64,000 nucleotides of DNA, taken from NCBI GenBank assembly GCA_937871285.1, contig CALMQS010000034.1, positions 1-64,000 of the forward strand. The letters run 5' to 3'. Position numbers and translations under genes: made by a program. The notes below the pieces were generated by a model. The model worked only from the letters and a program-made list of their open reading frames with translations. It was not told the origin of the DNA and did no database searches. Within the stretch, counting starts at the first letter, position 1, and every line of letters begins with the position of its first letter. Below, in pieces: positions 8,722-18,700 of the stretch. Source of the DNA: an uncultured Sphingobacteriales bacterium (GTDB taxonomy: Bacteria; Bacteroidota; Bacteroidia; Chitinophagales; Chitinophagaceae).

Positions 8722-11043
8722 TTAGGTTTTTGTAATTGCTTCATCCATATTATAAATTACCTGCACCAGGCGCGCAAGGGCAGCTACTTCAGGGGCAGGG
8801 GCGCTCTTTATTTTGTATTCTCCTACTTTGGTAACTTTTTCTATAGTGGCAGGATTGGCTTTAAACCAGGCCTGCTGCTCACCCAGATATTCTAATAAAA
8901 TAGCCTGTTCCTGTTTATCGGGGTGCCGGTTAATGATGCGTAAAAAAGCGTCGGTAACGGCGGCTTCAGGTTTTTCTTTCTTTTGTACTAATTGATCTGC
9001 CAGCGCAACCGATGCTTCTAATATAGTAGGATCGTTCATCATGATCAGGGCCTGCAAAGGCGTATTGGTCCTTGATCTTTTTACTTCGCACTGATCGCGG
9101 TTGCTGGCATCGAAGATCATCATTGCAGGCGGGGGAACCGTTCTTTTAATAAAGGTATACATACCTCTCCTGTACAGCTTGTTGCCATGATCCTGCTTGT
9201 AGGTGGCCAGCAAACCTCTTCCCGATGTTGCCAGTTCCCACAATCCAGGAGGCTGGTAAGGTTTAACGCTTGGTCCGCCTATGATGGGTTGCAATAAGCC
9301 GCTGCTGGCTAATGCCATATCGCGGATCATTTCTGCGTTCATACGGATGCGTGGCGCATAGGATAAATAAATATTCTGGGGATCGGCTTTTAATTTCTCG
9401 GGTGTTATTACTGACGACTGGCGATATGTAGCCGACATATATATTTGCTTCACTAATCTTTTGATATCCCACCCGTTTTCCCGGAAATCAACTGCCAGCC
9501 AGTCTAATAATTTAGGATTGACAGGTAATTCTCCCTGCATGCCAAAGTCATTGGATGATTTTACAATCCCTCTTCCAAAAATTTCCTGCCATACCCGGTT
9601 TACAAAAACCCTGGCGGTAAGCGGGTTTTTTGCATCAAAAAGCCATTCCGACAATCCCAAACGGTTTTCAGGAAGCCCGGAAGGGAAGTCCATGATCGCT
9701 TTAGGTGTGCCCGGTTTTACTTCTTCTGCATGCTGGTCGTACACGCCGCGGGAGAGGATATAGGTTTTTCTTGCCGTGTCCATATCCTTCATTACCGATA
9801 CCTGCAGTCCCACCGTATCCGAGCTGGTTATAAAGCTCAGCACGCCTTTCAGGTCTTCCTGTGTAATATCAATCCGCGGATTTTTGGCAAAAGTTTCATG
9901 TCCTCCAACGGTAGATTCCAGTCCAACTTCTTTAATACTATTGAAGAAAGCCGAAAGCTCGAAAAAATCCTTTTGTGAAATGGGGTCGTATTTATGGTCA
10001 TGACATTTGGCGCATTCAATGGTCATGCCCAGTATGGCTGTACCCAGTGTATTGGTTCTGTCTACCACATATTCCACGCGGTATTCCTCATCAATTACGC
10101 CGCCTTCTTCGGTAATTTTATGGTTACGGTTAAAGCCAGTTGCCAGTATCTGCTCTTTTGTAGCATCCGGAATTAAATCGCCGGCTAACTGCCAGGTAAC
10201 AAATTTATCATAAGGTAAATTTTCATTAAATGCATGAATGACCCAGTCTCTCCATGGCCATTGCGACCTGTAATTATCATCCTGGTAGCCATGCGAATCG
10301 GCATAGCGGGCCACATCTAACCAGGGAATGGCCATGCGCTCTCCGTATGCCGGTTGCTGTAACAAAGCGTCAATCGTTTTTTCATACACATTGGGGTCTG
10401 TGCTGTTTATGAAGCTGTCTATCATACCGGGCGTTGGCGGCAAACCTGTAATGTCTAATGCAATACGCCGGAGCAGTCTTTCTTTATCAGCTTCCTCATT
10501 AGGTGTAAGGCCATGCTCCTCCATCTTGTTTAAAACAAAATGATCAATTTCATTTTTGGGCCACGTTTCATTTTTTATTTTCGGGAGCGCAGCTTTCTGC
10601 GGGGGCACAAAGGCCCAGTGCGGCTCATATTTGGCGCCTTCTTCGATCCATTTTTTAATAATACGAACTTCGGCTTCGGTAAGCGTGGGTAAATTGCTTG
10701 AAGCAGGAGGCATCATGATGCTGGTATCTGTGGTGGAAACGCGGAGATAAACCTCAGATAGGTTTGGTTTGCCCGGCACTATGGCATGTGCCTGCGGGTT
10801 CTCTTTCAGCGCCTTGTAAGCTTCTTCCTCGATGTCTAATCTCAAACCTGCTTCGCGTTTATTGGCATCGGGTCCATGACAGGCATAGCATTTATCGGAC
10901 AGGATAGGACGAACCTGGAAATTATAGCTAACGGTTTCTGCATTGCCATCTTTACCTGTTTTGTCATTGTAAAAGTATCTGAAAGTAAACAAAACTATTG
11001 CACCGGCTATGCAGAACAGCGCAACTATATAAAACTTCTTCAT
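8722..11043 (-). CDS. Exported PSCyt1-DUF1549-DUF1553 cytochrome, intact copy
   Basis: A 773-residue protein with one N-terminal hydrophobic anchor (residues 3-22). Residues about 38-140 are a PSCyt1 domain with heme motif C52-Y-A-C55-H56 and the MMPPASSNLP loop. Residues about 160-365 are DUF1549, containing a second CxxCH (C344-A-K-C347-H348, within ECAKCHDHKYDP). The C-terminal part from about 465 is DUF1553 (NPLTARVFVNRVWQ, NTPLQALIMMND). These architectures are abundant in Planctomycetes and occur in some Bacteroidota, usually paired with DUF1501. Two heme sites suggest a periplasmic redox role; the substrate is unknown. The DUF1501 gene starts just after its stop. A closely similar paralogue lies upstream at 11369-13677. 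Confidence 0.9.
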   Translation of the reverse strand: MKKFYIVALFCIAGAIVLFTFRYFYNDKTGKDGNAETVSYNFQVRPILSDKCYACHGPDANKREAGLRLDIEEEAYKALKENPQAHAIVPGKPNLSEVYLRVSTTDTSIMMPPASSNLPTLTEAEVRIIKKWIEEGAKYEPHWAFVPPQKAALPKIKNETWPKNEIDHFVLNKMEEHGLTPNEEADKERLLRRIALDITGLPPTPGMIDSFINSTDPNVYEKTIDALLQQPAYGERMAIPWLDVARYADSHGYQDDNYRSQWPWRDWVIHAFNENLPYDKFVTWQLAGDLIPDATKEQILATGFNRNHKITEEGGVIDEEYRVEYVVDRTNTLGTAILGMTIECAKCHDHKYDPISQKDFFELSAFFNSIKEVGLESTVGGHETFAKNPRIDITQEDLKGVLSFITSSDTVGLQVSVMKDMDTARKTYILSRGVYDQHAEEVKPGTPKAIMDFPSGLPENRLGLSEWLFDAKNPLTARVFVNRVWQEIFGRGIVKSSNDFGMQGELPVNPKLLDWLAVDFRENGWDIKRLVKQIYMSATYRQSSVITPEKLKADPQNIYLSYAPRIRMNAEMIRDMALASSGLLQPIIGGPSVKPYQPPGLWELATSGRGLLATYKQDHGNKLYRRGMYTFIKRTVPPPAMMIFDASNRDQCEVKRSRTNTPLQALIMMNDPTILEASVALADQLVQKKEKPEAAVTDAFLRIINRHPDKQEQAILLEYLGEQQAWFKANPATIEKVTKVGEYKIKSAPAPEVAALARLVQVIYNMDEAITKT

Positions 11044-11368
11044 AATGCAAGTTTAACAACCGGGTTTAGTAAGTTGTTTAAAAAGATGGGGCTGTCTAAA
11101 AAGTGATATTTTGCCACGAAGTCACGAAGAAAATAAAACCTGAAGATCAGGACTTTGTGTCTTAGTGTGTTAGTGGCATATCTTCCATATCGGCCCTTTT
11201 GAAACAGCCTCATTCCTTAACTGATATTGTTTAAGGATGAATTATCATGGTAAGACCAGGTGCTTTACAAAATAAGCCTAAAGTTAAAGAATTCTTTGCA
11301 GTATCGTTAAGATTTTAAAAGTAGTATAACCTTGTTTGAACGAATTGCGATAATCCATTATCTGTTAC
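11044..11368. other. Intergenic region between the two DUF1553 copies, with MITE-like element
   Basis: A 325-nt gap between the tandem paralogues. Its first half holds a 128-bp inverted-repeat element (11086-11213, listed separately). The remaining 155 nt are AT-rich and I see no gene or clear signal in them. Confidence 0.6.
11086..11213. mobile_element. MITE-like inverted-repeat element, about 128 bp
   Basis: The left end reads ATGGGGCTGTCTAAAAAG and the right end, read in reverse complement, ATGAGGCTGTTTCAAAAG. That gives about 15 of 18 matching positions. A second, inner pair (ATTTTGCCAC and GTGGCATAT) extends the foldback. The centre contains the phrase ccacgaagtcacgaag, a word common in intergenic DNA of this kind. 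There is no coding capacity, so it would be a non-autonomous element or a foldback relic. Confidence 0.5.
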
Positions 11369-13677
11369 TTATGTTTTTGTTATAGCTTCTTCCATATTAT
11401 ATATAACCTGCACCAGCCGTGTTAATGCAGCTATTTCAGGGTCAGGTTTATTTTTCATTTTATATTCCCCCGCTTTGGTAACTTTTTCTATATTGGCGGG
11501 ATTGGCCTTGAAGTAAACTTCCTGTTCTTTATAATATTGCATTAGAATACCCAGTTCCTGCTTGTCGGGCTTGCGGTTTATGATGCGTAGAAAAGCATTG
11601 GTAACAGCCGCATCCGAAGTCATTTTCTTTTCGGCCAGGTCATCGGCAAGGGCAACAGATGCTTCCAGTACAGTAGGGTCGTTCATCATGATCAGGGCCT
11701 GTAAAGGTGTATTCGTTCTTGATCTTTTTACTTCACACTGATCGCGGTTGCTGGCGTCAAACATCAGCATAGCAGGAGGCGGCACGGTACGTTTAATAAA
11801 TGTATACATTCCCCTCCGGTAAAGCTGCTCGCCATGATCCTGCTTATATACTGTTAGCGTACCCCTGCCCGCTGTAGCCAATTCCCAGAGGCCTGGAGGC
11901 TGGTAAGGTTTAACGCTTGGACCGCCTATTGCGGGTTGTAATAATCCACTGCTGGCCAGCACCAGGTCGCGGATCATTTCGGCATTCATACGGATACGCG
12001 GCGCATACGATAAATAAATATTTTGCGGGTCGGCTTTTAATTTTTCAGGTGTTATTACCGATGACTGGCGGTAGGTGGCCGACATATAGATCTGTTTTAC
12101 CAGTCTTTTTATATTCCATCCGTTTTCCCGGAAATCTACAGCCAACCAGTCTAATAATTGGGGGTTGGTGGGTAATTCGCCCTGCATGCCAAAGTCGTTG
12201 GATGATTGTACGATGCCTCTCCCAAAAATTTCCTGCCACACCCTGTTTACGAAAACCCTTGCAGTAAGTGGGTTTTTTGCATCAAAAAGCCATTGAGATA
12301 ACCCCAGCCGGTTTTTAGGAAGATCAGCCGGAAAGACCATGATAGCTTCGGGGGTACCGTGTTGCACTTCTTCTGCATGCTGATCATATGCGCCTCTTGA
12401 AAGGATATACGTTTTTCTGATGGTATCCATATCCTTCATTACAGACACCTGCAATCCTGCCGTATCTCTAAAAGTGGTAATAAAGCTCAGCACACCTTTC
12501 AGGTCTTCCTGTGTAATATCCATTCGTGGATTTTTGGCGGGAGCTATGGCATCTAATCCAACTTCTTTAATACTATTGAAGAAAGCCGAAAGCCTAAAAA
12601 AATCCTTTTGTGAAACAGGATCGTATTTATGATCATGACATTTGGCGCATTCAATAGTCATACCTAAAATAGCTGTTCCGAATGTATTAGTCCTGTCTAC
12701 TACATATTCCACGCGGTATTCCTCATCAATTACGCCACCTTCATCGGTAATTTTATGGTTGCGGTTAAAGCCTGTTGCCAGTATCTGTTCTTTAGTGGCT
12801 TCAGGCATTAAATCGCCTGCCAGCTGCCAGGTTAAGAACACATCATATGGTAAATTTTTATTAAAGGCATAGATCACCCAATCTCTCCACGGCCATTGCG
12901 ATCTGTAAAAATCATCCGTGTAGCCGCCCGAATCTGCATAACGCGCCACATCTAACCAGGGAATAGCCATACGTTCGCCGTAAGCCGGTTGCTGCAGCAA
13001 GCTGTCAATCATTATTTCGTAGGCCCCGGGATCTGTGCTTTTTACAAAACGGTCTATTTGAGCAGGTGTTGGCGGAAGTCCCGTAATGTCTAATGCAATA
13101 CGCCTGAGTAATCTTTCTTTATCCGCTTCTTCGTTTGGCGCAAGCCCGTGTTCTTCCATTTTACTCACTACAAAATGATCAATTTCATTTTTGGCCCACG
13201 CTTTTTTTTTACTTTAGGGACCGGTGATTTTTGCGGGGGCACAAAAGCCCAGTGGGGCTCGTAGCGGGCGCCTTCTTCAATCCATTTTTTAATAATGGCA
13301 ACTTCTGTTTTTGTAAGTGCAGGTAAATTACCGGATGCGGGTGGCATCATTATGGCAGTATCTGTAGCTGATACCCGTATATAAAGTTCAGATAAATGAG
13401 GCTTGCCCGGAACAATGGCATGAGCTTTGGGGTTGTTTTTCAAAGCCTTATAAGCTTCTTCCCGGATATCCAATCTTAGCCCTGCTTCCCTTTTATTGGC
13501 ATCGGGACCATGGCAGGCGTAGCATTTATCGGACAGGATAGGACGAACCTGGAAATTATAGCTGATGGCATCTTCCTTATTAAGGCTGATGGGTTTTTTG
13601 CCGGACAGGTACATGAAAGCGAACAGCGCTATTCCACTAACCAAACAAAATAATACAACTATATAAAGATTTTTCAT
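11369..13677 (-). pseudogene. PSCyt1-DUF1549-DUF1553 cytochrome, second copy, interrupted by a frameshift
   Basis: Paralogue of the 8722-11043 protein, very similar in all domains. The first 160 or so residues (start 13677) include the hydrophobic anchor and heme motif C52-Y-A-C55-H56, then the frame ends at about 13168. The rest, from about residue 160 onward, continues in another frame to the stop at 11369 and ends in the same VIYNMEEAITKT-type tail. The junction is a run of nine T on the plus strand (13202-13210). Restoring one base there gives PKVKKKAWAKNEIDHF, the same length as PKIKNETWPKNEIDHF in the intact copy. So this is a one-base deletion in a homopolymer, either real, phase-variable, or an assembly error. 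No other lesion was seen, which argues for recent or artefactual damage. No DUF1501 partner lies directly beside this copy. Confidence 0.85.
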
Positions 13678-14002
13678 TGATACAATTTTAACAACCGTTT
13701 CCTAAGTTAATCTCTTTTTTTGGTGCAACACTATTCAGTTAAAAGTTGTCAGGAGAAATGCAGTACATTTTTTTAAAATATGAAAAAAATGAATTAAAAG
13801 TAACGGTTCATCCAAATAATCGCCTGCCGGAGAAATGGAACAGTAATTGTTGCGATAAATAAAATAAGTAAAACCTCATTGCACTGCCATAGGGTTGTCA
13901 GCAGCCTGTTTTAAGTTTGCATGCTACAGGTTGATTTCAAAGGCAAATTAACCTTTTTAAGCCCGGGAGAATATTTTACCTGATTTAAAAAATGCTAAAA
14001 CA
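13678..14002. other. AT-rich intergenic region between divergent genes
   Basis: A 325-nt divergent region between the second DUF1553 copy (minus) and the small HMA-like gene (plus). A possible plus-strand -7 box TAAGTTTG is at 13912-13919, about 83 nt before the small gene. No hairpin terminator or further ORF was seen. Confidence 0.4.
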
Positions 14003-14230
14003 ATGGAACAGTTGGTAGAAGTATTCAAAACAAATGTTGAGCAGGAAACACAGGCAGCAAAGCTGTTGGCCGCACTTGTAGATTATTTCCCTTCCTATAA
14101 GATTAATTTCGATTTGCAGGATTGTGATAAAATATTACGTGTAGAAAGCCGTAACGGCGCCATAGATAATAACCGCATCATAGAAGCTATTGGCGATTTT
14201 GGATATATTATTGAGGAATTGACGGATTAA
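14003..14230 (+). CDS. Small HMA-like (ferredoxin-fold) hypothetical protein
   Basis: A 75-residue protein. The second half (INFDLQDCDKILRVES..., IIEAIGDFGYIIEEL) has the beta-alpha-beta pattern of heavy-metal-associated domains, but the metal-binding CxxC is absent; only a single Cys-Asp-Lys remains. An analogous group of Bacteroidota proteins is annotated as hypothetical or HMA-like. A protein-interaction or regulatory role is more likely than metal transport, but this is inference. It stands alone on the plus strand and its ATG is the first in frame. The start of the accessory island with the Abi gene lies directly downstream. Confidence 0.6.
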   Translation: MEQLVEVFKTNVEQETQAAKLLAALVDYFPSYKINFDLQDCDKILRVESRNGAIDNNRIIEAIGDFGYIIEELTD

Positions 14231-14314
14231 GTGAATAGGATTTGAAATTTTAGATTTAAAATTTGCAAGTATTCCGCCGTAGTTGCATATTGTATGCTGA
14301 CTTGGTTCGTTGGC

Positions 14315-14959
14315 TCAGGTCGCTGTGCGGAGAGCAACTGCTTTGTTATATAAATTGTCGAAGCGGTCAATTTGTCTTGTCCAGTTAACAATGTCTGCAT
14401 TTATCCAGTTGAGAATTTCTAAAATATTATTGTGGTTTGTGGCCAATGCAATAAGGTCATTACAAACAGGCTCATAATGAAAGATGCGATTTCTGAATTT
14501 GCGAATGTGATTGAGTTTATAAGAAATTTTGTCTCTCTGCTTGTTGGCAGTTTCAAGCAGTGGAAAAGCATACATTAAAGGTTTCCAAAAATCTTTAGCA
14601 TATTGCTTATTGAAAAGAGTTGTCCAAAACCCGAAGGTCAATTCTGCAACCACTTTGTCGGCTGTCATCTGGTTGTGCCCTGTAAGTATTTTTCTTTTGG
14701 CAACATTAACCTGGTCAAATAATTCGGGTTGTTTAAATTGTGAAAACCAGTCTGCCGATTTATAGTGTATGGCAAACGAGTTGTGTATAGAATTTCTCAA
14801 AGCTATTTCCAGATTGGAAAGCAAAGGATAAAACGATTCTGAAACTTGGGTGTTAAGCCTGTAATACTCAATAGCTTTTTCTTTGTCTGTAGGGAACAGG
14901 TTGTAATAAGTACTAAGCCTTTTTGCTGAAAGAAGCTTTTCTAAGTCGTCAATATTCAT
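14315..14959 (-). CDS. Abi_2-family (AbiD/AbiF-like) HEPN abortive-infection protein
   Basis: A 214-residue protein. The C-terminal half has the HEPN RNase signature R156-N-R-I-F-H161 (RNRIFHYEP), fitting the R-[N/H]-x3-H consensus. A second Arg/His cluster, R55-N-S-I-H59, lies in an ALRNSIHNSF segment that also matches the family. Abi_2 proteins are abortive-infection or toxin-antitoxin effectors expected to cleave RNA. The ATG at 14959 is used rather than the adjacent TTG at 14962. The promoter TTG-N20-TACATTTG lies 14985-15015, giving a very short leader. Divergently, starting about 60 nt away, is a small terminator-ended RNA, so the locus resembles toxins with RNA antitoxins. Local base use is more AT-rich than the neighbours, suggesting acquisition. 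Toxicity and RNA partnership are inference. Confidence 0.8.
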   Translation of the reverse strand: MNIDDLEKLLSAKRLSTYYNLFPTDKEKAIEYYRLNTQVSESFYPLLSNLEIALRNSIHNSFAIHYKSADWFSQFKQPELFDQVNVAKRKILTGHNQMTADKVVAELTFGFWTTLFNKQYAKDFWKPLMYAFPLLETANKQRDKISYKLNHIRKFRNRIFHYEPVCNDLIALATNHNNILEILNWINADIVNWTRQIDRFDNLYNKAVALRTAT

Positions 14960-14978
14960 CAAATTGCCTTTAAAACAG

Positions 14979-15012
14979 TTGTTACAAATGTAAGTTTAAA
15001 GACGTATATTTG
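14979..15012 (+). promoter_or_regulatory. Promoter of the divergent small RNA
   Basis: TTG at 14979-14981, a 23-nt spacer, then TATATTTG at 15005-15012. Transcription would begin at about 15018. Its boxes alternate with those of the Abi promoter, so RNA polymerase could occupy only one at a time. Confidence 0.6.
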
Positions 15013-15015
15013 CAA
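14985..15015 (-). promoter_or_regulatory. Promoter of the Abi_2 gene
   Basis: Read on the minus strand: TTG at 15015-15013, a 20-nt spacer, then the -7 box TACATTTG at 14992-14985, about 25 nt before the ATG. It matches the Bacteroidota consensus TTG-N-TAnnTTTG. It interlocks with the divergent promoter of the small RNA. Confidence 0.6.
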
Positions 15016-15017
15016 TG

Positions 15018-15073
15018 CGATACCCGGTAAATCCTCTCTCCCGCATGGGATGATGAAACCGGGTTTTTGTTTT
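15018..15073 (+). ncRNA. Small structured RNA divergent from the Abi_2 gene
   Basis: A roughly 50-55 nt transcript is predicted between a good promoter (TATATTTG, 15005-15012) and a T tract (15064-15068 and beyond). Outer stem ACCCGGT (15022-15028) pairs exactly with ACCGGGT (15058-15064). Inside it is CCC-GCAT-GGG (15040-15049), with an asymmetric internal loop containing ATCCTCTCT and ATGATGAA. The outer stem plus T run is also the terminator. No ORF of useful length is present. I cannot assign it to a named RNA family. By position it may be the RNA antitoxin or regulator of the HEPN protein. Confidence 0.6.
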
Positions 15074-15099
15074 TAAAGAATTTTGATTGATTTCTAACC

Positions 15100-15701
15100 C
15101 TACATTCCTTTCCTTTTGTTGTTGCGCTTATTGGCCTGATAGTTAGCGGCAATGTATTGTCTCGCGTGTCATCGCGGAAAAATTCCGATAGCGATAATGA
15201 ACGTCAATAATTTCTTCCAGCGCATCTGCAACCAGTTCTTTGTTGTCCCAATTATTAAGATGTTCTATTACAATTTTTAAACAATCCTTTTTATAAGCAA
15301 TTTGCCCGATAACGTGGATCCCATTTTTTTGACAGAACCAATAACTGCATTTCGTGGAGAATGATGTGTGTCAAACAAACCCTTATCAAAAAAAGTTGCA
15401 CAACTCCAAAGTCTCTTTTCCCAATCTCTACTGCCGCATTAATAACCGTCTGCCGTATTTTAAAATCATCCTGCAACAGGAATATATCAAGCATTTGAAT
15501 GACTTTTGGCTGTAATCTTTTATTGCTAAAATAAAGTCGTCCAATAGATAAGTACGCTGATTTTCTTATGTAGGTATCTTCGTCTGCAAAATATGAAAAA
15601 GTGTTTTTAAACTTCCCGCTTTCAATTTCACTTAAAATATCGTTGCTCATTTTTGCAACAACATGTATACGTTCTTGCTTTGGTAAATCATAAAATGCCA
15701 T
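15100..15701 (-). pseudogene. Decayed HEAT-repeat protein (DNA-alkylation-repair-like fold)
   Basis: The first about 105 residues (start ATG 15701) read as HEAT repeats (YIRKSAYLSIGRLYF, KIRQTVINAAVEIGKRDFG). At the plus-strand A7 run 15388-15394 the frame shifts; restoring one base gives QLFFDKGLFDTHHSPRNAVIG. That segment then jumps directly, in another frame, to HVIGQIAYKKDCLKIV...NNWDNKELVADALEEI. In homologues, from memory, about 60 residues separate these parts, so an internal deletion is likely. A last frameshift near 15165 precedes a tail ARQYIAANYQANKR ending at TAG 15102-15100. At least three lesions make this a real pseudogene. Nearby intact relatives were not seen in the window. 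Confidence 0.72.
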
Positions 15702-15760
15702 TATTAATTCCTTTTAGCAACCCAATACAATAAATGTTTCTAAATCAGTTTGTCGTAATA

Positions 15761-18700
15761 CTAATTATTATCCCGCCCCAGCATGCTTAAATATTTGATA
15801 AGATCCGCCAGTTCTTCCTTTCCGGCGCCATCTAACAAACCACCTGGCATTAAGGAACCCTCTTCTTCAATATGTTTCAGCGATTTTTTGCTGACACTCA
15901 CATTTCCCCTTGTGGCCGTTTTAATCTGGATATTGTCTGCATCTTCAGCCAGTTTGATCCCCTGTATGATCTCCCCGTTAGCCGTTTCTGCCGTTACGCG
16001 GCTATACCCTTCTTTAATGTTTTGCGAAGGCCACAATACTTCAATGGCTATTTCCTCCGGCGACAAGCCCCTCCCCAGCGCAGAAAGATTGGGACCAATA
16101 TTGCCGCCTTTACCATTAATGGTATGACAGGAAGCACAGGAAGGCAGGCGCAGGTACAACTGCTCTCCCCGCGCTGCATCACCCCTTTCCTTTACTGATT
16201 TTATCAATTCGCTTATATAATCACTGTCGTAACCGGCGGGTACAGTAAATGCCCTGCCGGCAATTGCATTTAACTGTGTGCGCAAATCCGGCGCTTCCGT
16301 TCCATTATTGGCCAATGCTTCCAGCATAAGCCTGGCAGTTTCAGCAGAAATGGTTTGACCTTTTATTTGGCTTGTGATCAGTGCAAGGCCGCCCTGTTGT
16401 TCTATAACAGGTGAAATGATCTCCAGCATTTCTTCAACCGTTTTTGCTGAGCGCTGTATTTCATCAACCGTCAGACCGGTTGCCAGGTTTAAATCCAGCC
16501 CGCTCAGGCTTTTTAGCGCTGCCAGCTTTATTTCGCGGGGATTGTGTTCGGTACCGACCTGTGTTTTGAGCAGCGGCACAGCACTGATCCCTTCCAATTG
16601 AGCGAATGCCTGTATGGCTGCAGCCCGGATTTCAACCTCCTGCGATTTGTCCTGCACAAGCTGACCCACCGTAACACCCGCCTGTTTGATCTGCCAGCTC
16701 TTCAGCAGCTTCATTACAGCTAATTTAAGCGGTGTTGCATTCGCCGCATTCAGCACTTCCGTTAAATAACCTGCAGTCTTATCTGAAAGGGATTGCGGAC
16801 CGAGAGCGGATAACTTGTCAAGCAGCGCAGCGTCTTTTAATTCGGTTCCGCGTTGGATCACATCGTCTATATAAGCACCGCTGTCTGCCTGCGCCAATGC
16901 CAGCAACAACCCTGTTTTTTCTGTTGCCGATAGATCTTTTAATGCTATCAGTTGGATAAGTTCCTTTGCAGGAAACCAGGCTGGCGGGTCGTCGGCGATA
17001 ACGTGGGCCAGGTGAGCGGGTTTACTGAAACGGATATTTCCCTGGCGTAGTGCCCTTTCCCATACAGGACGCAGGGTGTATACTGTTTTTTCCCACGCAT
17101 AATGAATGAACCTGTCTGTGGGATGGTTAAATATTTCAGCGGCTATCGCTATGGACTGGTCTTCCTTTATATAACTTAAAGCTACCAGCGCGTGTAGCCT
17201 TACCCGTGGGTTGCTATCGTTTACCAACAGGCGAAGTGCATGCAGCGGATCCGCCATACGGTCGTGCCATTTTGAAATTACCTGCGCCGCATAGCCTCTT
17301 GCTCCTGGCTGTATCCCTTTCATCAGACGGGCAACGAGGCTTTCATTCACGGTATCGTGACTTTCGAGCACACCTGCTGCTTCCACCAGGTGATGCTCAT
17401 ATGCGATATCGTTCGGATCAAGCTTTTGGATCCATGCATTTACTGCAGCAATAACCGTGTCTCTGGGGAGGGTGGCAAGCAACCGCTTTACCTGGTATCG
17501 TACCCAAAATTCGCGTGACTTCAGATGGTTAAGCAGTTTAGCAACCGGTTGATCTGCCAGTTGCGGTGGTTTTATAAGCGGCCTGCCTTTGGCTGTAATA
17601 CGCCATATGCGGCCACGCAGCTTGTCTCTGTCCGGATGACGTAAAGATGCCTGGTAATGACCGATGATCGGGTCATACCAGTCCAATACATAAATCGCGC
17701 CGTCGGGCCCCACATGCACCTCTATCGGGCGAAAGCTTCTGCTAGCGGATATGACCAATGGTTCAACAAGCCGGGCTTTGAATCCTGAAGCATCATCACT
17801 TACCTTCATACGCTCTACCCTGTTATTGTAATAGCCCGCCATTATAAAATCTCCCTGCAGATCTTCAGGCATGTGTCCGGTACGAACGATCGCCAGGCCC
17901 GAGCCTTTGATCTCGAGGCTTCCGATTTCCGGCAGGTAGGTACGTTTGGAGTTTTCAATTAGCCCCGGAACGGAATAATACAGCGGCGGATCATTGGCTT
18001 TGTGAAACATATTGCCCCAATCGTCAAAATTCATTCCCCATGGGTTAACACTTGCGGTAGACCAGTCGAAGAAATTGTCCAGCTTACCTGTATACGGACG
18101 GTATCGCCATATCCCCGCCCGGTTTTGCCGTTTTATTCCCCAGGGGGTTTCAATACGGCTGTAGATATTATGACCCTGCGAAAAGAACAGGTCACCGCCA
18201 GGGCTCCAGCTAAATGAATTGATCGTTTGGTGGAGATCGCCCGTGCCGAACCCGGAAAAGATCACCGACCGTTTATCGGCTTTCCCATCATTGTCGGTAT
18301 CTTCAAGAAATACAAGCTCCGTTTGTTGCCCCATATATACGCCGCCATGGCCGAGCTCAAAGCCAAGCGGAATGTTCAGGCTGTCGGCAAACACGTCTGA
18401 AGTGTCCGCTATTCCATCGTTGTTTCTGTCTTCAAGAATAAAAAGCTTGTCGTTTGGTTTTTTCCCCAGTTCCGGGTGAGGATAGGTGGTGGTACACAAA
18501 ACCCAAAGCCTGCCACGCTCATCCCAGCGCATCGCTACCGGGTTGGCGATACCGAGTGATTCAGATGCATATAGTTCTATCTTATATCCATCAGCAACTT
18601 TAAAAGACGCCAGCTCCGCTTCAACCGAATTATCTGTTTCCGATGGCGCTACCGACATAATATTTTGCGGTGGTACAGGATCCGGTATTTCCGCAGCTTG

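Noticed and set aside
14231..14314. Possible small gene between the HMA-like and Abi genes
   Set aside because: Only 84 nt with stops in all frames and no conserved motif.
15388..15394. Programmed frameshift in the HEAT-repeat gene
   Set aside because: Downstream there are further breaks and an apparent internal deletion, so decay is the better explanation.
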